Shown here: positions 1-8,601 of the stretch, one piece after another
Layout: each line of letters opens with the position of its first letter
Position numbering within the stretch: position 1 is the first letter of the stretch
Origin: Eubacterium sp. UBA5416
GTDB lineage: Bacteria > Bacillota > Clostridia > Lachnospirales > Lachnospiraceae
DNA: 28,955 nucleotides
Direction of reading: 5' to 3'
Assembly (NCBI GenBank): GCA_002409525.1
Contig: DHNM01000046.1
Coordinates: 27,038-55,992, forward strand
Notes under the pieces: model-generated
Databases searched by the model: none
What the model was told of the DNA's origin: nothing
What the model saw: only the letters and a program-made list of their open reading frames with translations
Program-made: the position numbers and the translations under genes

Positions 1-50
1 CATGTTTGTTCGGGTCCCAAAGCCATGCTTTTTCATGCAAGCATGAAAAC
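1..50. repeat. Partial copy of the TCATGTTTGTTCGGG dispersed repeat
   Basis: The first ~22 bases are the same block that begins each unit of the array at 28576-28955. It is followed by a short hairpin: TTTTCATGC and GCATGAAAA separated by two bases (30-49). The copy resembles the third, short unit at 28905 more than the two long units. The window cuts its left side, so its full extent is unknown. It lies between an unseen upstream gene and the xanthine dehydrogenase operon. Confidence 0.75.
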
Positions 51-121
51 GCAGGACCTTTTGACCCTGGTATCATCATATTACAAATAGATTATAAGGA
101 TTTAAAAAGGAGGAATGTGGG

Positions 122-2248
122 ATGGGAACAATTAATCATTCCGTAAAAAAGAGAGATCACGACGCGAAGATTAGCGGCAGAGCAATGTACGTGGATGATA
201 TCGTGATGGATGGTATGCTCTATGGAAAGATGCTTCGTTCAACGAAGGCAAGAGCCCGCATCAAAAATATAAAGTATCCGGAATTACCTGATGGATATTG
301 TGTGATAGACAAAGATGATGTTCCGGGCGAGAATAAGATTCATGTTGTTCTCGAAGATATGCCGGTTTTTCCGGTAGATACTGTCGAATATATCGGAGAT
401 GTCATTTCGATGATTGTGGGCCCTAATAAAAAAGAAATCGACCGAATCATTAATGAGACCGTTGTGGATTACGAAGAGCTGGAACCTGTCTTCGATGTCA
501 TGAAGTCGAAAACCTCGTTTTTCCATCATGATATTGAAAAGGGAGATCTGAAACGTGCATTTGAAGAATCCGATGAGATTTATTCCGAGACTTTTCATAC
601 AGGGCACCAGGAGCAGGCGCCTCTGGAGACCAATGGACTGATCGCATATCCGGATGAGAACGGGCATCTGGCAGTCCGCGGATCCATGCAGTGCCCATAT
701 TATCTTGTCACGGCATTGTCAAAGGCAGTCGGCCGTGATCCGAAAGAGATCAGAGTTATTCAGGATGTCACCGGAGGAGGATTTGGAAAGAAAGAAGACT
801 TCCCTTCGATCCTGGCATGTCAGCTTGCGGTTGCGGCAAATAAAGTTCAAAAACCGGTCAAATGTGTCTTCAGCAGAGAAGAAGACATTGAGTTTACTTC
901 AAAGCGCCACCCTTCAATCGTATCTTATAAGGTAGCTTTAAAAGATAAAAAGATCACCGGAATGGATATCAACGTTATTTACAATGCCGGTGCATATACA
1001 ACGCTTACGGATGTTGTTCTACAGCGTGGACTGATCGGTGCATGCGGTGCCTATAATGTTGAGAATCTGCATGTGTCGGGAGACGGTATGAAGACGAACA
1101 CAATTCCAAATGGCGCATTCCGTGGATTTGGCGGTCCGCAGACATTTTTCAGTTCAGAAATGATCATGGATCACATTGCGAAAAAGTATGATATGGAGCC
1201 GATTGACTTTAAAGAGGAACATTTTGCCAAGCAGGGAGATGTGACGTCGACGAGCGGTCTGTATCATTTCCATGTACCGCTCCCTGAGATGGTAGAGCGT
1301 GCGGATGAGATCTCGGATTTCAGAAGAAAGAGGAAGCAGTATCATAAAAAACAGTCAGGGAGATACAGAAGAGGTATCGGCATCTCTACCGTCTATCATG
1401 GATGTGGTTTTACCGGAAACGGGGAGAGAGACCTGATCAAGGGCGTTGCACAGCTTAAGAAAAATAAAGATGATACCATTGAGATTCTGACAAGTACCAC
1501 AGATATGGGTCAGGGTGCAAAAACGACATTTTCAAAGATTATAGCAGATACACTGGATATTCCAATGGATCAGATTACAATTGAAAACCCGGATACTGAC
1601 CGGGTGCCGGATTCCGGACCGACAGTCGCCAGCCGTTCTATTATGGTGGTCGGGGAATTGATTAAGCGGGCGGCCGAAAAACTGAAAAAGCAATGGAAAC
1701 CCGGGGAAGAACAGATTATTACTCAGCATTATGAACATCCGGATTTTATGATTCAGTTCGACACCGATAAGTTCACCGGCGACGCATACCCGACGTATTC
1801 CTGGTCTGTCAATGTTATCGAACTGGAAGTAGATACACTGACTGCTCAGACGAAGGTACTCGGTGCGTGGGGAGTCTATGATGTAGGAACGCCTCTGGAT
1901 TTGAATATTCTCCATGGCCAGATGGAAGGAGGATTCCTTCAGTCCATCGGATATGCTTCTATGGAGCAGATCGGATATAACGAGCAGGGAAGAATCCGGA
2001 ATAACAGCTTCAGCGACTACATCATTCCGACTTCTATGGATGTCGAGAACATGGTTACGGATTTTGTGACAGTTCCCTATGATGAAGGACCGTTTGGCGC
2101 AAAAGGTGCCGGAGAACTTCCGACTGTAGGACCTGCACCGGCATATATCGACGCTCTGGAACAGGCACTTTCGACTAATATTGATCATATACCTTACACT
2201 CCGGAAGATATCATGAACCATTTGCAGGAGGTGAAGAATCATGATTAA
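122..2248 (+). CDS. xdhA: Xanthine dehydrogenase, molybdenum-binding subunit
   Basis: This is the large catalytic subunit of a molybdenum hydroxylase of the xanthine oxidase family, acting in the cytoplasm on purines such as hypoxanthine and xanthine. At 708 aa it has the usual size for a separate Mo subunit. Visible motifs are GGGFGKKED (about 218-226), GAFRGFGGPQ (about 331-340), a DMGQG block, and GAKGAGE near 659-665, whose last Glu is the family's catalytic base. The start is set by AAGGAGG eight bases upstream of the ATG. Its stop overlaps the start of the Fe-S subunit gene, so the three subunits are translationally linked. The purine substrate is inferred from the family and from the permease downstream; other hydroxylase substrates are possible. 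Symbols follow the E. coli xdhA/B/C convention. Confidence 0.92.
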   Translation: MGTINHSVKKRDHDAKISGRAMYVDDIVMDGMLYGKMLRSTKARARIKNIKYPELPDGYCVIDKDDVPGENKIHVVLEDMPVFPVDTVEYIGDVISMIVGPNKKEIDRIINETVVDYEELEPVFDVMKSKTSFFHHDIEKGDLKRAFEESDEIYSETFHTGHQEQAPLETNGLIAYPDENGHLAVRGSMQCPYYLVTALSKAVGRDPKEIRVIQDVTGGGFGKKEDFPSILACQLAVAANKVQKPVKCVFSREEDIEFTSKRHPSIVSYKVALKDKKITGMDINVIYNAGAYTTLTDVVLQRGLIGACGAYNVENLHVSGDGMKTNTIPNGAFRGFGGPQTFFSSEMIMDHIAKKYDMEPIDFKEEHFAKQGDVTSTSGLYHFHVPLPEMVERADEISDFRRKRKQYHKKQSGRYRRGIGISTVYHGCGFTGNGERDLIKGVAQLKKNKDDTIEILTSTTDMGQGAKTTFSKIIADTLDIPMDQITIENPDTDRVPDSGPTVASRSIMVVGELIKRAAEKLKKQWKPGEEQIITQHYEHPDFMIQFDTDKFTGDAYPTYSWSVNVIELEVDTLTAQTKVLGAWGVYDVGTPLDLNILHGQMEGGFLQSIGYASMEQIGYNEQGRIRNNSFSDYIIPTSMDVENMVTDFVTVPYDEGPFGAKGAGELPTVGPAPAYIDALEQALSTNIDHIPYTPEDIMNHLQEVKNHD

Positions 2249-2708
2249 GTTCATTTTAAACGGCGAAGAAGTTAACAGTAAAGCGAACCCGAATGAGCGC
2301 CTGCTGGATGTCCTCCGCAATGAGTTCTGCCTTACAGGAGCAAAGTGCGGATGTAAAGAAGGCGAGTGCGGAGCATGTTCAGTGATCCTCGACAATCGCC
2401 TGGTCAACTCCTGTATGGTTGCGATGGGGAGTATCGAGGGAAGTACGGTGATGACAATTGAGGGATACAGTAAGACAGACCGCTTTCAGGTACTCTCGAA
2501 AGCGTATGCGGATGTCAGTGCCGTGCAGTGCGGTTTCTGTATTCCCGGTATGCTGCTCGCGTCTGAGTGCCTGCTTTCCGAGAACCCCCATCCGGATGAG
2601 GAGGAGATTCGCAGAGGAATATCCGGGAATCTGTGCAGATGTACGGGATATAACGCAATTGTGAAAGCAATCAAAAACGCGGCTAAGGAGGGAAAAGGAC
2701 TATGGTGA
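2241..2708 (+). CDS. xdhC: Xanthine dehydrogenase, iron-sulfur subunit
   Basis: This 155-aa subunit carries two [2Fe-2S] clusters that pass electrons from the Mo site to FAD. The N-terminal plant-type cluster has Cys38, Cys43, Cys46 and Cys58 (GCKEGECGAC then C). The C-terminal helical cluster has Cys97, Cys100, Cys132 and Cys134 (CGFC then CRC), so all eight ligands are present. It starts 8 bases inside the end of the Mo subunit gene behind GGAGGTG, and its end overlaps the FAD subunit gene by 7 bases. The length is typical. The name xdhC here means the E. coli Fe-S subunit, not the molybdenum-insertion chaperone also called XdhC, which is not seen in this window. Confidence 0.93.
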   Translation: MIKFILNGEEVNSKANPNERLLDVLRNEFCLTGAKCGCKEGECGACSVILDNRLVNSCMVAMGSIEGSTVMTIEGYSKTDRFQVLSKAYADVSAVQCGFCIPGMLLASECLLSENPHPDEEEIRRGISGNLCRCTGYNAIVKAIKNAAKEGKGLW

Positions 2709-3520
2709 ACAGTTATTTTACAACATCGCTGGATGAAGCACTGGAAATCAGAAACACAAAACCTGTGATTCCTTATGCCGGAGGAACAGATCTGATGATC
2801 AAAGCAGACGATCAGGCCTCGTATCTGTTTCTGAACAAGATCCCGGAATTAAAGCAGATCAGAGAGGATGAGGAGTATATTCGGATTGGAGCATGTGCAA
2901 CCTATTCTGAAGTGCTCCATCACAGGCTGACGCCTCAGATACTGAAGGACGCAATTATAGAACTTGCCGCGCCGGCAATCCGGAATCTGGGGACAGTCGG
3001 GGGTAATGTGTGTAATGGCTCTCCGAAAGGGGACAGTGCTTTAATCTTCTTTGTGACAGATGCTCTGCTGCGTCTGGGCAGCAGCAGAGGGGAGCACACA
3101 CTTCCAATCAAAGAGTTTTATCTGGGAAGGAAAAAACTGGCGCTTCAGAATGACGAATTGCTGCTTGAAATTCTTATTCCCAAAAAGGGACTGGAACATT
3201 ATTATTATAAGAAGATCGGTGCGAGAAATGCACTGGCGATTTCAAGAGTGTCATTTGCGGGGATCCTAAACGTAGAAGAAGGCAGAATCAAAAACTGTGC
3301 CACTGCTTTCGGTGCCGTCAGTGATGTAGTTGTCAGAAGACCTGATATCGATCAGATGATGATCGGAAAAACCATCGATGAGGCGAAAGACACGAAAAAG
3401 GAGTACCTGGCAGCCTACGATGAGACCATTGTTCCCATCCGTGGCAGAGTATCAGCCGAATACAGGAAATCTGTCTGCATGAATCTGCTGCAGGACTTTC
3501 TTGAAACAAACGGGATATAA
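2702..3520 (+). CDS. xdhB: Xanthine dehydrogenase, FAD-binding subunit
   Basis: This 272-aa subunit holds FAD and delivers electrons to NAD+ or another acceptor. It shows the family's two flavin motifs: AGGTDLMIK (about 26-34) and NLGTVGGNVCNGSPKGDSA (about 95-113). The C-terminal part (about 175-270) matches the CO-dehydrogenase flavoprotein C-terminal domain. The ATG overlaps the stop of the Fe-S gene, behind AAGGAGGGAAAAGG. The Mo, Fe-S, FAD gene order differs from the E. coli order but is common in Clostridia. Nothing is truncated. It is the last gene before a 155-base gap. Confidence 0.92.
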   Translation: MVNSYFTTSLDEALEIRNTKPVIPYAGGTDLMIKADDQASYLFLNKIPELKQIREDEEYIRIGACATYSEVLHHRLTPQILKDAIIELAAPAIRNLGTVGGNVCNGSPKGDSALIFFVTDALLRLGSSRGEHTLPIKEFYLGRKKLALQNDELLLEILIPKKGLEHYYYKKIGARNALAISRVSFAGILNVEEGRIKNCATAFGAVSDVVVRRPDIDQMMIGKTIDEAKDTKKEYLAAYDETIVPIRGRVSAEYRKSVCMNLLQDFLETNGI

Positions 3521-3585
3521 TATAAAGACATGTGGTATAACGCATAAACTCTCAATATAATTAATAAAATTCAGCGGTTGTTTAA

Positions 3586-3622
3586 AGCGTATCAGGAGAC
3601 ACTTTTTTATCCTGATACCGCT
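3586..3622 (+). promoter_or_regulatory. Leader hairpin before the purine permease
   Basis: In the gap between the xdh genes and the permease, AGCG-TATCAGGA (3586-3597) pairs with TCCTGATA-c-CGCT (3610-3622), giving 12 pairs with one bulge and a 12-base loop rich in T. No long U run follows, so it is not a standard terminator. I looked for purine-riboswitch core sequences and did not find them. It could be a processing or mRNA-stability element, or a protein-binding site. Confidence 0.4.
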
Positions 3623-3675
3623 GTACTGCTTTTAAATAGAATGTTAAACAATTCAGAGAGGTGAAAACACACAAC

Positions 3676-5031
3676 ATGGAAAAGAAAGAGAAAGAGACAC
3701 AAACGAACAACACTTCAACGTTGGTATACCAGGTGGAAGATAAGCCAAAGTTTTTCACATCCATCCTGCTGGGACTCCAGAACATTCTGACTGCATTCAG
3801 TGGAATTATTGCAGTCCCTCTGGTAATTGCCGGTCTTGCGGGACTAAATGTGGTGGATACAGCCTATCTGGTATCGGCATCTCTGCTGGCTTCCGGAATC
3901 GCATCAATTATTCAGACAAAAGGTTTTGGGCCAAAGAAATTCCGGGTCGGCGTAGGACTTCCAACCGTCATGGGAACAGATTTCGGATTTGTTCCTCCGG
4001 CAAACACAATTATCAACACAATGGGCGGCGGAATGGCCGGGTACTTTGGTGCATCAATTCTGGGAGCAGTTCTGGAATTTATTATGAGCTTTTTTGTCAA
4101 ACCGCTGATGAAGATCTTCACACCGGTGGTGACCGGTACTGTTATCACGCTTATGGGAATGTCCATGATGCCCATCGCTTTTGACTGGATCGGCGGGGGA
4201 GCGGATAATCCCAATTATGGGGATCCGAGATACATAATGATCGCAGTAATTGTATTTGTTGTAATAGTCCTGCTGAACAGATATGCAAAGGGAATCATCA
4301 ACTCTGCGGCTGTTATGATCGGAATCATTGTCGGCTATGTAATCAGCATTCCTTTTGGATTCGTAGATTTCTCACAGATCGGGCAGGCAGAATGGTTTCA
4401 GATGCCTGAAATTGCCCGTTTTGGCATTGATTTTAACCCGAAATATCTTGTACCGTTTATTGCCGGATATCTGGTGACCGTCATCGAGACCGTAGGTGTT
4501 ATGGAGACCCTTGGTGAAGTGACAGGTAAGAAACTGAGTAAAGAAGAGGTAACTGCAGGTGTACGCGCTGACTCTGTCAGCTCTTTTGTCTGCCCGTTTC
4601 TCGGATCCGGCCCTGCACAGACCTTTGGACAGAATGTGGGATTGATTCCCCTGACGAAATGTGCATCACAGCACGTTGCAATTGTAGCCGGTGTACTGCT
4701 CATTCTGATCAGTCTCTTCCCGAAGGTATCAACCGTTGTTTCTATCATGCCTTCCTGCGTGCTCGGAGGAGCCGGGATTCTGATGTTTGGTACCGTTGCG
4801 ATATCCGGAATCAAAACACTGTCTAAAGTAAAATTTACAAACCGGAATCTGCTGATTATGGCAAGTTCGATCGGTATCGGTTTAGGTGTTACCTTCAGAC
4901 CTGAAGTGGTAGAAAAACTTCCCGGAATCTTAAGCAGCCTGTTTGGCTCAGGGATCTCCGCGGGAACAATTGTCGCACTGGTTCTGAGTCTCATATTAAA
5001 AGATGAGCCGGATGCACCGGAGATAGAGTAA
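3676..5031 (+). CDS. NCS2-family xanthine/uracil permease
   Basis: This is a polytopic membrane protein of the nucleobase-cation symporter-2 family that imports purines or uracil. The 451-aa length, about 12-14 hydrophobic segments, and the conserved region near CPFLGSGPAQTFGQNVGLIP followed by LTKCASQ fit the family. The reading frame opens with GTG at 3661, but that codon abuts its only upstream purine run. GAGGTG at 3658-3663 serves the ATG at 3676 better, although the spacing is long. It follows the xanthine dehydrogenase genes on the same strand, so import of xanthine or hypoxanthine for that enzyme is the likely job. Uracil specificity cannot be excluded from sequence alone. A strong terminator follows. 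Confidence 0.88.
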   Translation: MEKKEKETQTNNTSTLVYQVEDKPKFFTSILLGLQNILTAFSGIIAVPLVIAGLAGLNVVDTAYLVSASLLASGIASIIQTKGFGPKKFRVGVGLPTVMGTDFGFVPPANTIINTMGGGMAGYFGASILGAVLEFIMSFFVKPLMKIFTPVVTGTVITLMGMSMMPIAFDWIGGGADNPNYGDPRYIMIAVIVFVVIVLLNRYAKGIINSAAVMIGIIVGYVISIPFGFVDFSQIGQAEWFQMPEIARFGIDFNPKYLVPFIAGYLVTVIETVGVMETLGEVTGKKLSKEEVTAGVRADSVSSFVCPFLGSGPAQTFGQNVGLIPLTKCASQHVAIVAGVLLILISLFPKVSTVVSIMPSCVLGGAGILMFGTVAISGIKTLSKVKFTNRNLLIMASSIGIGLGVTFRPEVVEKLPGILSSLFGSGISAGTIVALVLSLILKDEPDAPEIE

Positions 5032-5079
5032 TATGGATAACGGATGACCGGGATCAGTAAATGAAAAAAAGAATATCTA

Positions 5080-5127
5080 AAAAAGGAGAGTTTCGGAACA
5101 AGTATGGGTTCTGAAACTCTCCTTTTT
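5080..5127. terminator. Bidirectional intrinsic terminator
   Basis: AAAAAGGAGAGTTTC (5080-5094) is perfectly complementary to GAAACTCTCCTTTTT (5113-5127), and GAAC/GTTC in the loop can extend the stem. The A run on one arm and T run on the other make it work on both strands. It ends the permease transcript on plus and the alpha-galactosidase transcript on minus. Confidence 0.92.
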
Positions 5128-5139
5128 GGCCAAAACAGT

Positions 5140-6474
5140 TCATTGTGCACTTGCAATTTTGTAGATCACACAGTCATGCGGCTTCAATGTCCGGCTGATT
5201 TCACTGTCTGTGAGAGCAGTGGTTTCACCCTTCCACAGATCGCGCAAACCGATGTTATTTTTATTGTTTAGGTTTAGATTCGGCCCATGTACATAAGGCG
5301 ACGAATAAAGTTCATTCATTGAAACGGAGATTTCTCTATTTTCATCGCTGAGATTAAATAGTGCTGCGTAAAAGGATCCGTCTGCTTCATCGGCTGCGGT
5401 CCACACAGCCCGAGTATCGTCGCGGCGTATCTGCCAGGGCCTGCATGTTGCCAGGGCCAGGACCTCTTTATTGGTGAGAAGGGATAAAGTCCATTCATCC
5501 AGCTGAGTCAGCTCTGCACCGAGCATAAGCGGCGATCCGAAGAGGCACCATAAAGTCATCATCGTGCGCTGCTCCGGGCAGGTAAAGTTAGTCTGACGCT
5601 CTTGGCCGAACCCTTTTCCAAGATGACCCAGAGGCAGCATATCAAGATCCGGGTAGCAGCCTTTTGATACATGGCTCTGCCACAGTTCACAGCGGTGAAA
5701 CATATCCTTTAAAAGTTTCCAGTCATCCCAGAAATCGTCTGTGACACGCCACATATTGGCATGTGTCTCATAGTGCCAGGCCTTATCAATCAAGGCCGGA
5801 CCGGGTGATAGGGATAATACAATCGGTCTTCCCGATCGATCGATGGCAGTTGAGAGCATCTCGATTTCACGGCGGGCTGAATAGGGGTTTCCTTTATATG
5901 GATTCGTATTACAGATATCATCACATTTGATAAAATCGACACCCCAGGAGGCATACAACCGCAGGATAGAATCGTAGTAAGCCTGACCGCCTGCAGTATC
6001 TCTAACCCCGTACATATCCGGATTCCATCCACAGATGGAGGATGGATCCGCCACTTCATCAGCGGTTACATCTGTATCCAGTATTTCACTGTGCGCATGT
6101 GCGGCGGCACGCGGAATTCCACGCATGATGTGAATCCCGAACTTCAGACCGAGACTATGTATATAAGCTGCGAGAGGGCCGAATCCTGATCCGCCTGCGG
6201 AACTGGGAAAACGTACCGGATCCGGCTGCAGGCGCGAATATTCGTCCATCTCGAGTTCAGAGAAGGGGATATACTGGAACTGATCCCGTCTGGATCCCGC
6301 ATGATGTGCGTACCACTGAATATCAACTACAATATATTCCCAGCCGAATTTTTTCAGATGTTTTGCCATATAATCGGCATTTGCTTTTACCTGTTCTTCA
6401 TTTACTGTGGTGTCATAATAGTCATAGCTGTTCCAACCCATAGGAGGTGTCGGTGCGAAATCATTTTTATTCAT
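5140..6474 (-). CDS. Alpha-galactosidase, glycoside hydrolase family 27
   Basis: This cytoplasmic-looking enzyme (no signal peptide, 444 aa) should release terminal alpha-linked galactose or a related sugar. The TIM barrel opens with TPPMGWNSYDYY (about 9-20) and VVDIQWY (49-55). The likely nucleophile is Asp185 in FIKCDDICN, and the likely acid/base is Asp247 (possibly Asp246) in WRVTDDFWDDW. A C-terminal beta-sandwich runs from about 345. It stands alone between terminators, with no transporter or regulator gene beside it. Family GH27 also includes alpha-N-acetylgalactosaminidases and beta-L-arabinopyranosidases, so the exact sugar is uncertain. The start is the first ATG, with an AGGAGAAAGGA stretch upstream. 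Confidence 0.9.
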   Translation of the reverse strand: MNKNDFAPTPPMGWNSYDYYDTTVNEEQVKANADYMAKHLKKFGWEYIVVDIQWYAHHAGSRRDQFQYIPFSELEMDEYSRLQPDPVRFPSSAGGSGFGPLAAYIHSLGLKFGIHIMRGIPRAAAHAHSEILDTDVTADEVADPSSICGWNPDMYGVRDTAGGQAYYDSILRLYASWGVDFIKCDDICNTNPYKGNPYSARREIEMLSTAIDRSGRPIVLSLSPGPALIDKAWHYETHANMWRVTDDFWDDWKLLKDMFHRCELWQSHVSKGCYPDLDMLPLGHLGKGFGQERQTNFTCPEQRTMMTLWCLFGSPLMLGAELTQLDEWTLSLLTNKEVLALATCRPWQIRRDDTRAVWTAADEADGSFYAALFNLSDENREISVSMNELYSSPYVHGPNLNLNNKNNIGLRDLWKGETTALTDSEISRTLKPHDCVIYKIASAQ

Positions 6475-6502
6475 TATTGAAAAGTCCTTTCTCCTGAAAA
6501 GG

Positions 6503-6567
6503 AAAAAGTTCCATACTGGCAGATCCGGTACATTCGCGGTCCGTCATCTGTCAGCTATGGAACTTTT
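6503..6567 (-). terminator. Long hairpin terminator after the ferredoxin gene
   Basis: AAAAGTTCCATA (6504-6515) pairs with TATGGAACTTTT (6556-6567). An inner second stem, CTGGCAGAT with ATCTGTCAG, contains one G-U pair. Read on the minus strand it ends in GGAACTTTTTCC. It sits between the ferredoxin stop and the alpha-galactosidase start, so it probably ends ferredoxin transcription. Confidence 0.65.
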
Positions 6568-6582
6568 GAGCCTGATGCGGCA

Positions 6583-6765
6583 TTATTCTACGGTGATCAC
6601 TTCCACCGGACATCCATCCGCTGCTTCTTTTGCACTTTCTTCGTTGTCAGGTGTCACATCTGCATAAACTTCTGCCAGATCGTCATCATTCATACGAAAA
6701 ACCTCTGGACATGTATCTGAACACTGGCCGCATCCGATACATCCTTCTTCAATACTTGCTTTCAT
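6583..6765 (-). CDS. Small monocluster [4Fe-4S] ferredoxin
   Basis: This 60-aa soluble electron carrier has CIGCGQCSDTCPEVF (Cys9, 12, 15, 19) and one distal Cys52-Pro. By family knowledge Cys9, Cys12, Cys15 and Cys52 bind a single [4Fe-4S] cluster; Cys19 is extra and lacks its usual disulfide partner. The frame is open 23 codons further upstream, but AAGGAGGTATA lies just before the internal ATG at 6765, and the TATAAT promoter lies between. The acidic C-terminal half is typical. It is monocistronic, with its own promoter and terminator. The redox partner cannot be told from the neighbours. Confidence 0.9.
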   Translation of the reverse strand: MKASIEEGCIGCGQCSDTCPEVFRMNDDDLAEVYADVTPDNEESAKEAADGCPVEVITVE

Positions 6766-6796
6766 AGATATATACCTCCTTAAATTTGATGCCACC

Positions 6797-6825
6797 ATTA
6801 TAACATGTTTCCAAAAAATGGGCAA
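6797..6825 (-). promoter_or_regulatory. Ferredoxin promoter
   Basis: On the minus strand, TTGCCC (6820-6825) and a perfect TATAAT (6797-6802) are separated by 17 bases, and the ferredoxin ATG lies about 31 bases after the -10. The -35 matches consensus at only 4 of 6 positions. Confidence 0.7.
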
Positions 6826-6851
6826 TTTATACAAGGAAGAATCTATAGTTT

Positions 6852-7262
6852 TTAACTTAATCGTTTTAAAAATTTATTTGGTGCGACAGCCGGTATTTCA
6901 CTTGAGGCAAAATCCTTGATATTTCTGCTTATGATATAATCTGCTTTTGTGCGAAGAGCACATGTGCACTGTATAGCGTCTTCATAGTCTTTGAAGTTTA
7001 GGCGGGCTGCTTTCTTCAAATCGTCAATCGTGAGATCAGAAATATGGAAAATAAAGGAAAGCTGTTCTAAAACTGCACTAATTTTAATTGAATCATATTC
7101 TTTTCGCATGATGTATGCAATATCAGTCAGCGATAAAACTGAGACTACTCCATGAAGCTTCCCGACTTCGCACAGTCTGAATATATCTGCTGAATCTTTA
7201 TAGAATTCCTTACGATAACATAAAACATCAAGTATTATATTGGTATCAATCAAAATCTTCAT
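6852..7262 (-). CDS. PIN-domain toxin (VapC-like ribonuclease)
   Basis: This 136-aa protein starts MKILIDTNIILD, the hallmark of PIN-domain endoribonucleases. Acidic residues for the metal site are Asp6, Asp47, Asp95 (in DYEDAIQ) and Asp117 (in RNIKDF), so the active site appears complete. It overlaps the antitoxin gene by 17 bases, which couples translation. By family knowledge such toxins cut RNA and stop growth when the partner antitoxin is lost. The target RNA cannot be inferred. No clear terminator is seen after it before the ferredoxin promoter region. Confidence 0.88.
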   Translation of the reverse strand: MKILIDTNIILDVLCYRKEFYKDSADIFRLCEVGKLHGVVSVLSLTDIAYIMRKEYDSIKISAVLEQLSFIFHISDLTIDDLKKAARLNFKDYEDAIQCTCALRTKADYIISRNIKDFASSEIPAVAPNKFLKRLS

Positions 7263-7479
7263 ATTTTTTCATTCGCTCCGCTGTCATCTCTTTATCATCA
7301 TAATCATGTTCCAGAATACCGGTGAGTGAATCTGTAAGAAATGAAACACTTTCTTCATAGGAAATCAAACGGGCTACCTGCCTGCCGTTTTTCAAAACCA
7401 CTATTTCGTCACCATCCTGTACCTTTTGAAGGTACCGGCCAAAGTTGTTCTGAATTTCTGTTGCGGTTGCTACAGTCAT
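7246..7479 (-). CDS. Phd/YefM-family antitoxin
   Basis: The 77-aa product has the Phd/YefM N-terminal DNA-binding region (TATEIQNNFGRYLQKVQDGD, then EIVVLKNGRQVARL). The acidic, Met- and Lys-containing tail ending near YEDFD probably binds the PIN toxin. The start is the ATG at 7479, eight bases from GGAGG; an in-frame GTG three codons earlier lies inside the ribosome site. It is the first gene of the pair. The promoter upstream contains two TTAGCTAA inverted repeats, which fits self-repression by the complex. Confidence 0.88.
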   Translation of the reverse strand: MTVATATEIQNNFGRYLQKVQDGDEIVVLKNGRQVARLISYEESVSFLTDSLTGILEHDYDDKEMTAERMKKYEDFD

Positions 7480-7500
7480 ATCTACCACCTCCGAAATAAA

Positions 7501-7543
7501 TATTAGCTAATAATAGTATATATACAGTTAGCTAATTTGTCAA
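7501..7543 (-). promoter_or_regulatory. Toxin-antitoxin promoter with two palindromic operators
   Basis: On the minus strand a perfect TTGACA (7538-7543) and TATACT are spaced by 17 bases. TTAGCTAA occurs in the spacer (7528-7535) and again just after the -10 (7503-7510, within the 12-base palindrome TATTAGCTAATA). The two sites are 25 bp apart centre to centre. Their placement on the promoter core suggests repression by the antitoxin, which is inferred from other Phd-type modules. Confidence 0.82.
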
Positions 7544-7549
7544 ACGAAG

Positions 7550-8601
7550 TCTACAATCTAATGCTTGCGGATCGAAAGAAAGCTTATGAAGAAAGGAAGC
7601 AGGATCCTTCTAAAAAAATGATTTTTCCAACGCCTGCTCAGTACAAGAAAGATTTTACTTTTTTGAAAGAAGTTGACAGCCTGGCTCTGGCAAATGCCCA
7701 GCTCCATTTAGAAAAAGCCTATAAGAATTTCTTTCGTGATCAATCTGTTGGATTTCCAAGGTTCAAAAGTAAGAAAAACCCGGTTCAAAGTTATACGACC
7801 AATAATCAAAATGGGACTGTAGCCTTGTTTGAGAATAAATTTATCAAGCTTCCCAAGCTGAAATCATTCATCAGGATCAAACTCCATAGACAACCCCGGG
7901 GAATGATCAGATCTGCGACCATCTCCCGTCGTTCAAGTGGTAAATATTATATTTCTTTGTTATGCAGAGAAGAGATCAGCGAACTGCCAAAAACAAATTC
8001 TGCTATTGGGATTGATCTGGGAATAACTGATTTTGCCATTCTTTCCGATGGAAAAAAAATCGATAATCATAAATTTACCGCAAAAATGGCAAAGAAACTA
8101 AAACGGGAACAACGTAAGCTGTCCAGACGAGCATTACGAGCGAAAAAGAAAGGGATCAATCTCTTTGACGCAAAAAACTATCAGAAACAAAAACGAAAAG
8201 TGGCTCGTCTGAACGAAAAGGTAAAGAACCAAAGAACCGACTTCCTGAATAAGCTGAGTACAGAAATTATCAAAAATCACGATATGATCTGCATGGAAGA
8301 CTTAAACACAAAAGGGATGTTACGGAATCATAAGCTGGCAAAAAGTATTTCTGATGTGTCCTGGTCGAGCTTTGTGACGAAGCTGCAATACAAAGCGGAC
8401 TGGTATGGACGTGAAATCATCAAAATTGACAGATGGTTTCCTTCCAGCCAGATTTGTTCGGAATGCGGACACAGAGATGGAAAGAAAACACTTGAAATTC
8501 GTGAATGGATTTGTCCTGTTTGTCATACTCATCATGATCGGGATATAAACGCAAGCATCAATATTCTGACCGAAGGTCTAAGAATAAAGCAATCAGCTTA
8601 G
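7550..8601 (+). pseudogene. tnpB: 5'-truncated TnpB RNA-guided nuclease
   Basis: About 350 codons of a TnpB protein remain. The RuvC-like acidic residues are present (Asp in GIDLGITDF, Glu in MEDLNTKGM, Asp in HDRDINASINI), as is the zinc finger (CSECGH then CPVCHTHH). What is missing is the N-terminus: the homologous text begins at about VYNLMLADRKKAY, whereas relatives carry roughly 28 more residues before it. The only upstream start in frame is a TTG inside the -35 box of the divergent toxin-antitoxin promoter, and it has no ribosome site. An ATG at 7561 is also without one. Loss of the N-terminal part of the RNA/DNA-binding wedge domain should abolish guided cutting, so I call it a pseudogene. 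A translated shorter protein is not excluded. Confidence 0.78.

Noticed and set aside
1532..2407. Minus-strand open frame of 291 codons opposite xdhA
   Set aside because: It is a shadow of the dehydrogenase gene. It has no ribosome site or recognisable domain, and its sequence mirrors strongly coding plus-strand codons.
3661..3675. GTG at 3661 as permease start
   Set aside because: The purine run is directly against the GTG, leaving no spacing. GAGGTG is better placed for the ATG at 3676.
4398..5156. Minus-strand open frame of 252 codons opposite the permease
   Set aside because: It crosses the bidirectional terminator and lies opposite conserved membrane segments. The product resembles no family.
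6766..6834. 23-codon extension of the ferredoxin
   Set aside because: The -10 box and AAGGAGG ribosome site lie inside it, so translation starts at 6765.
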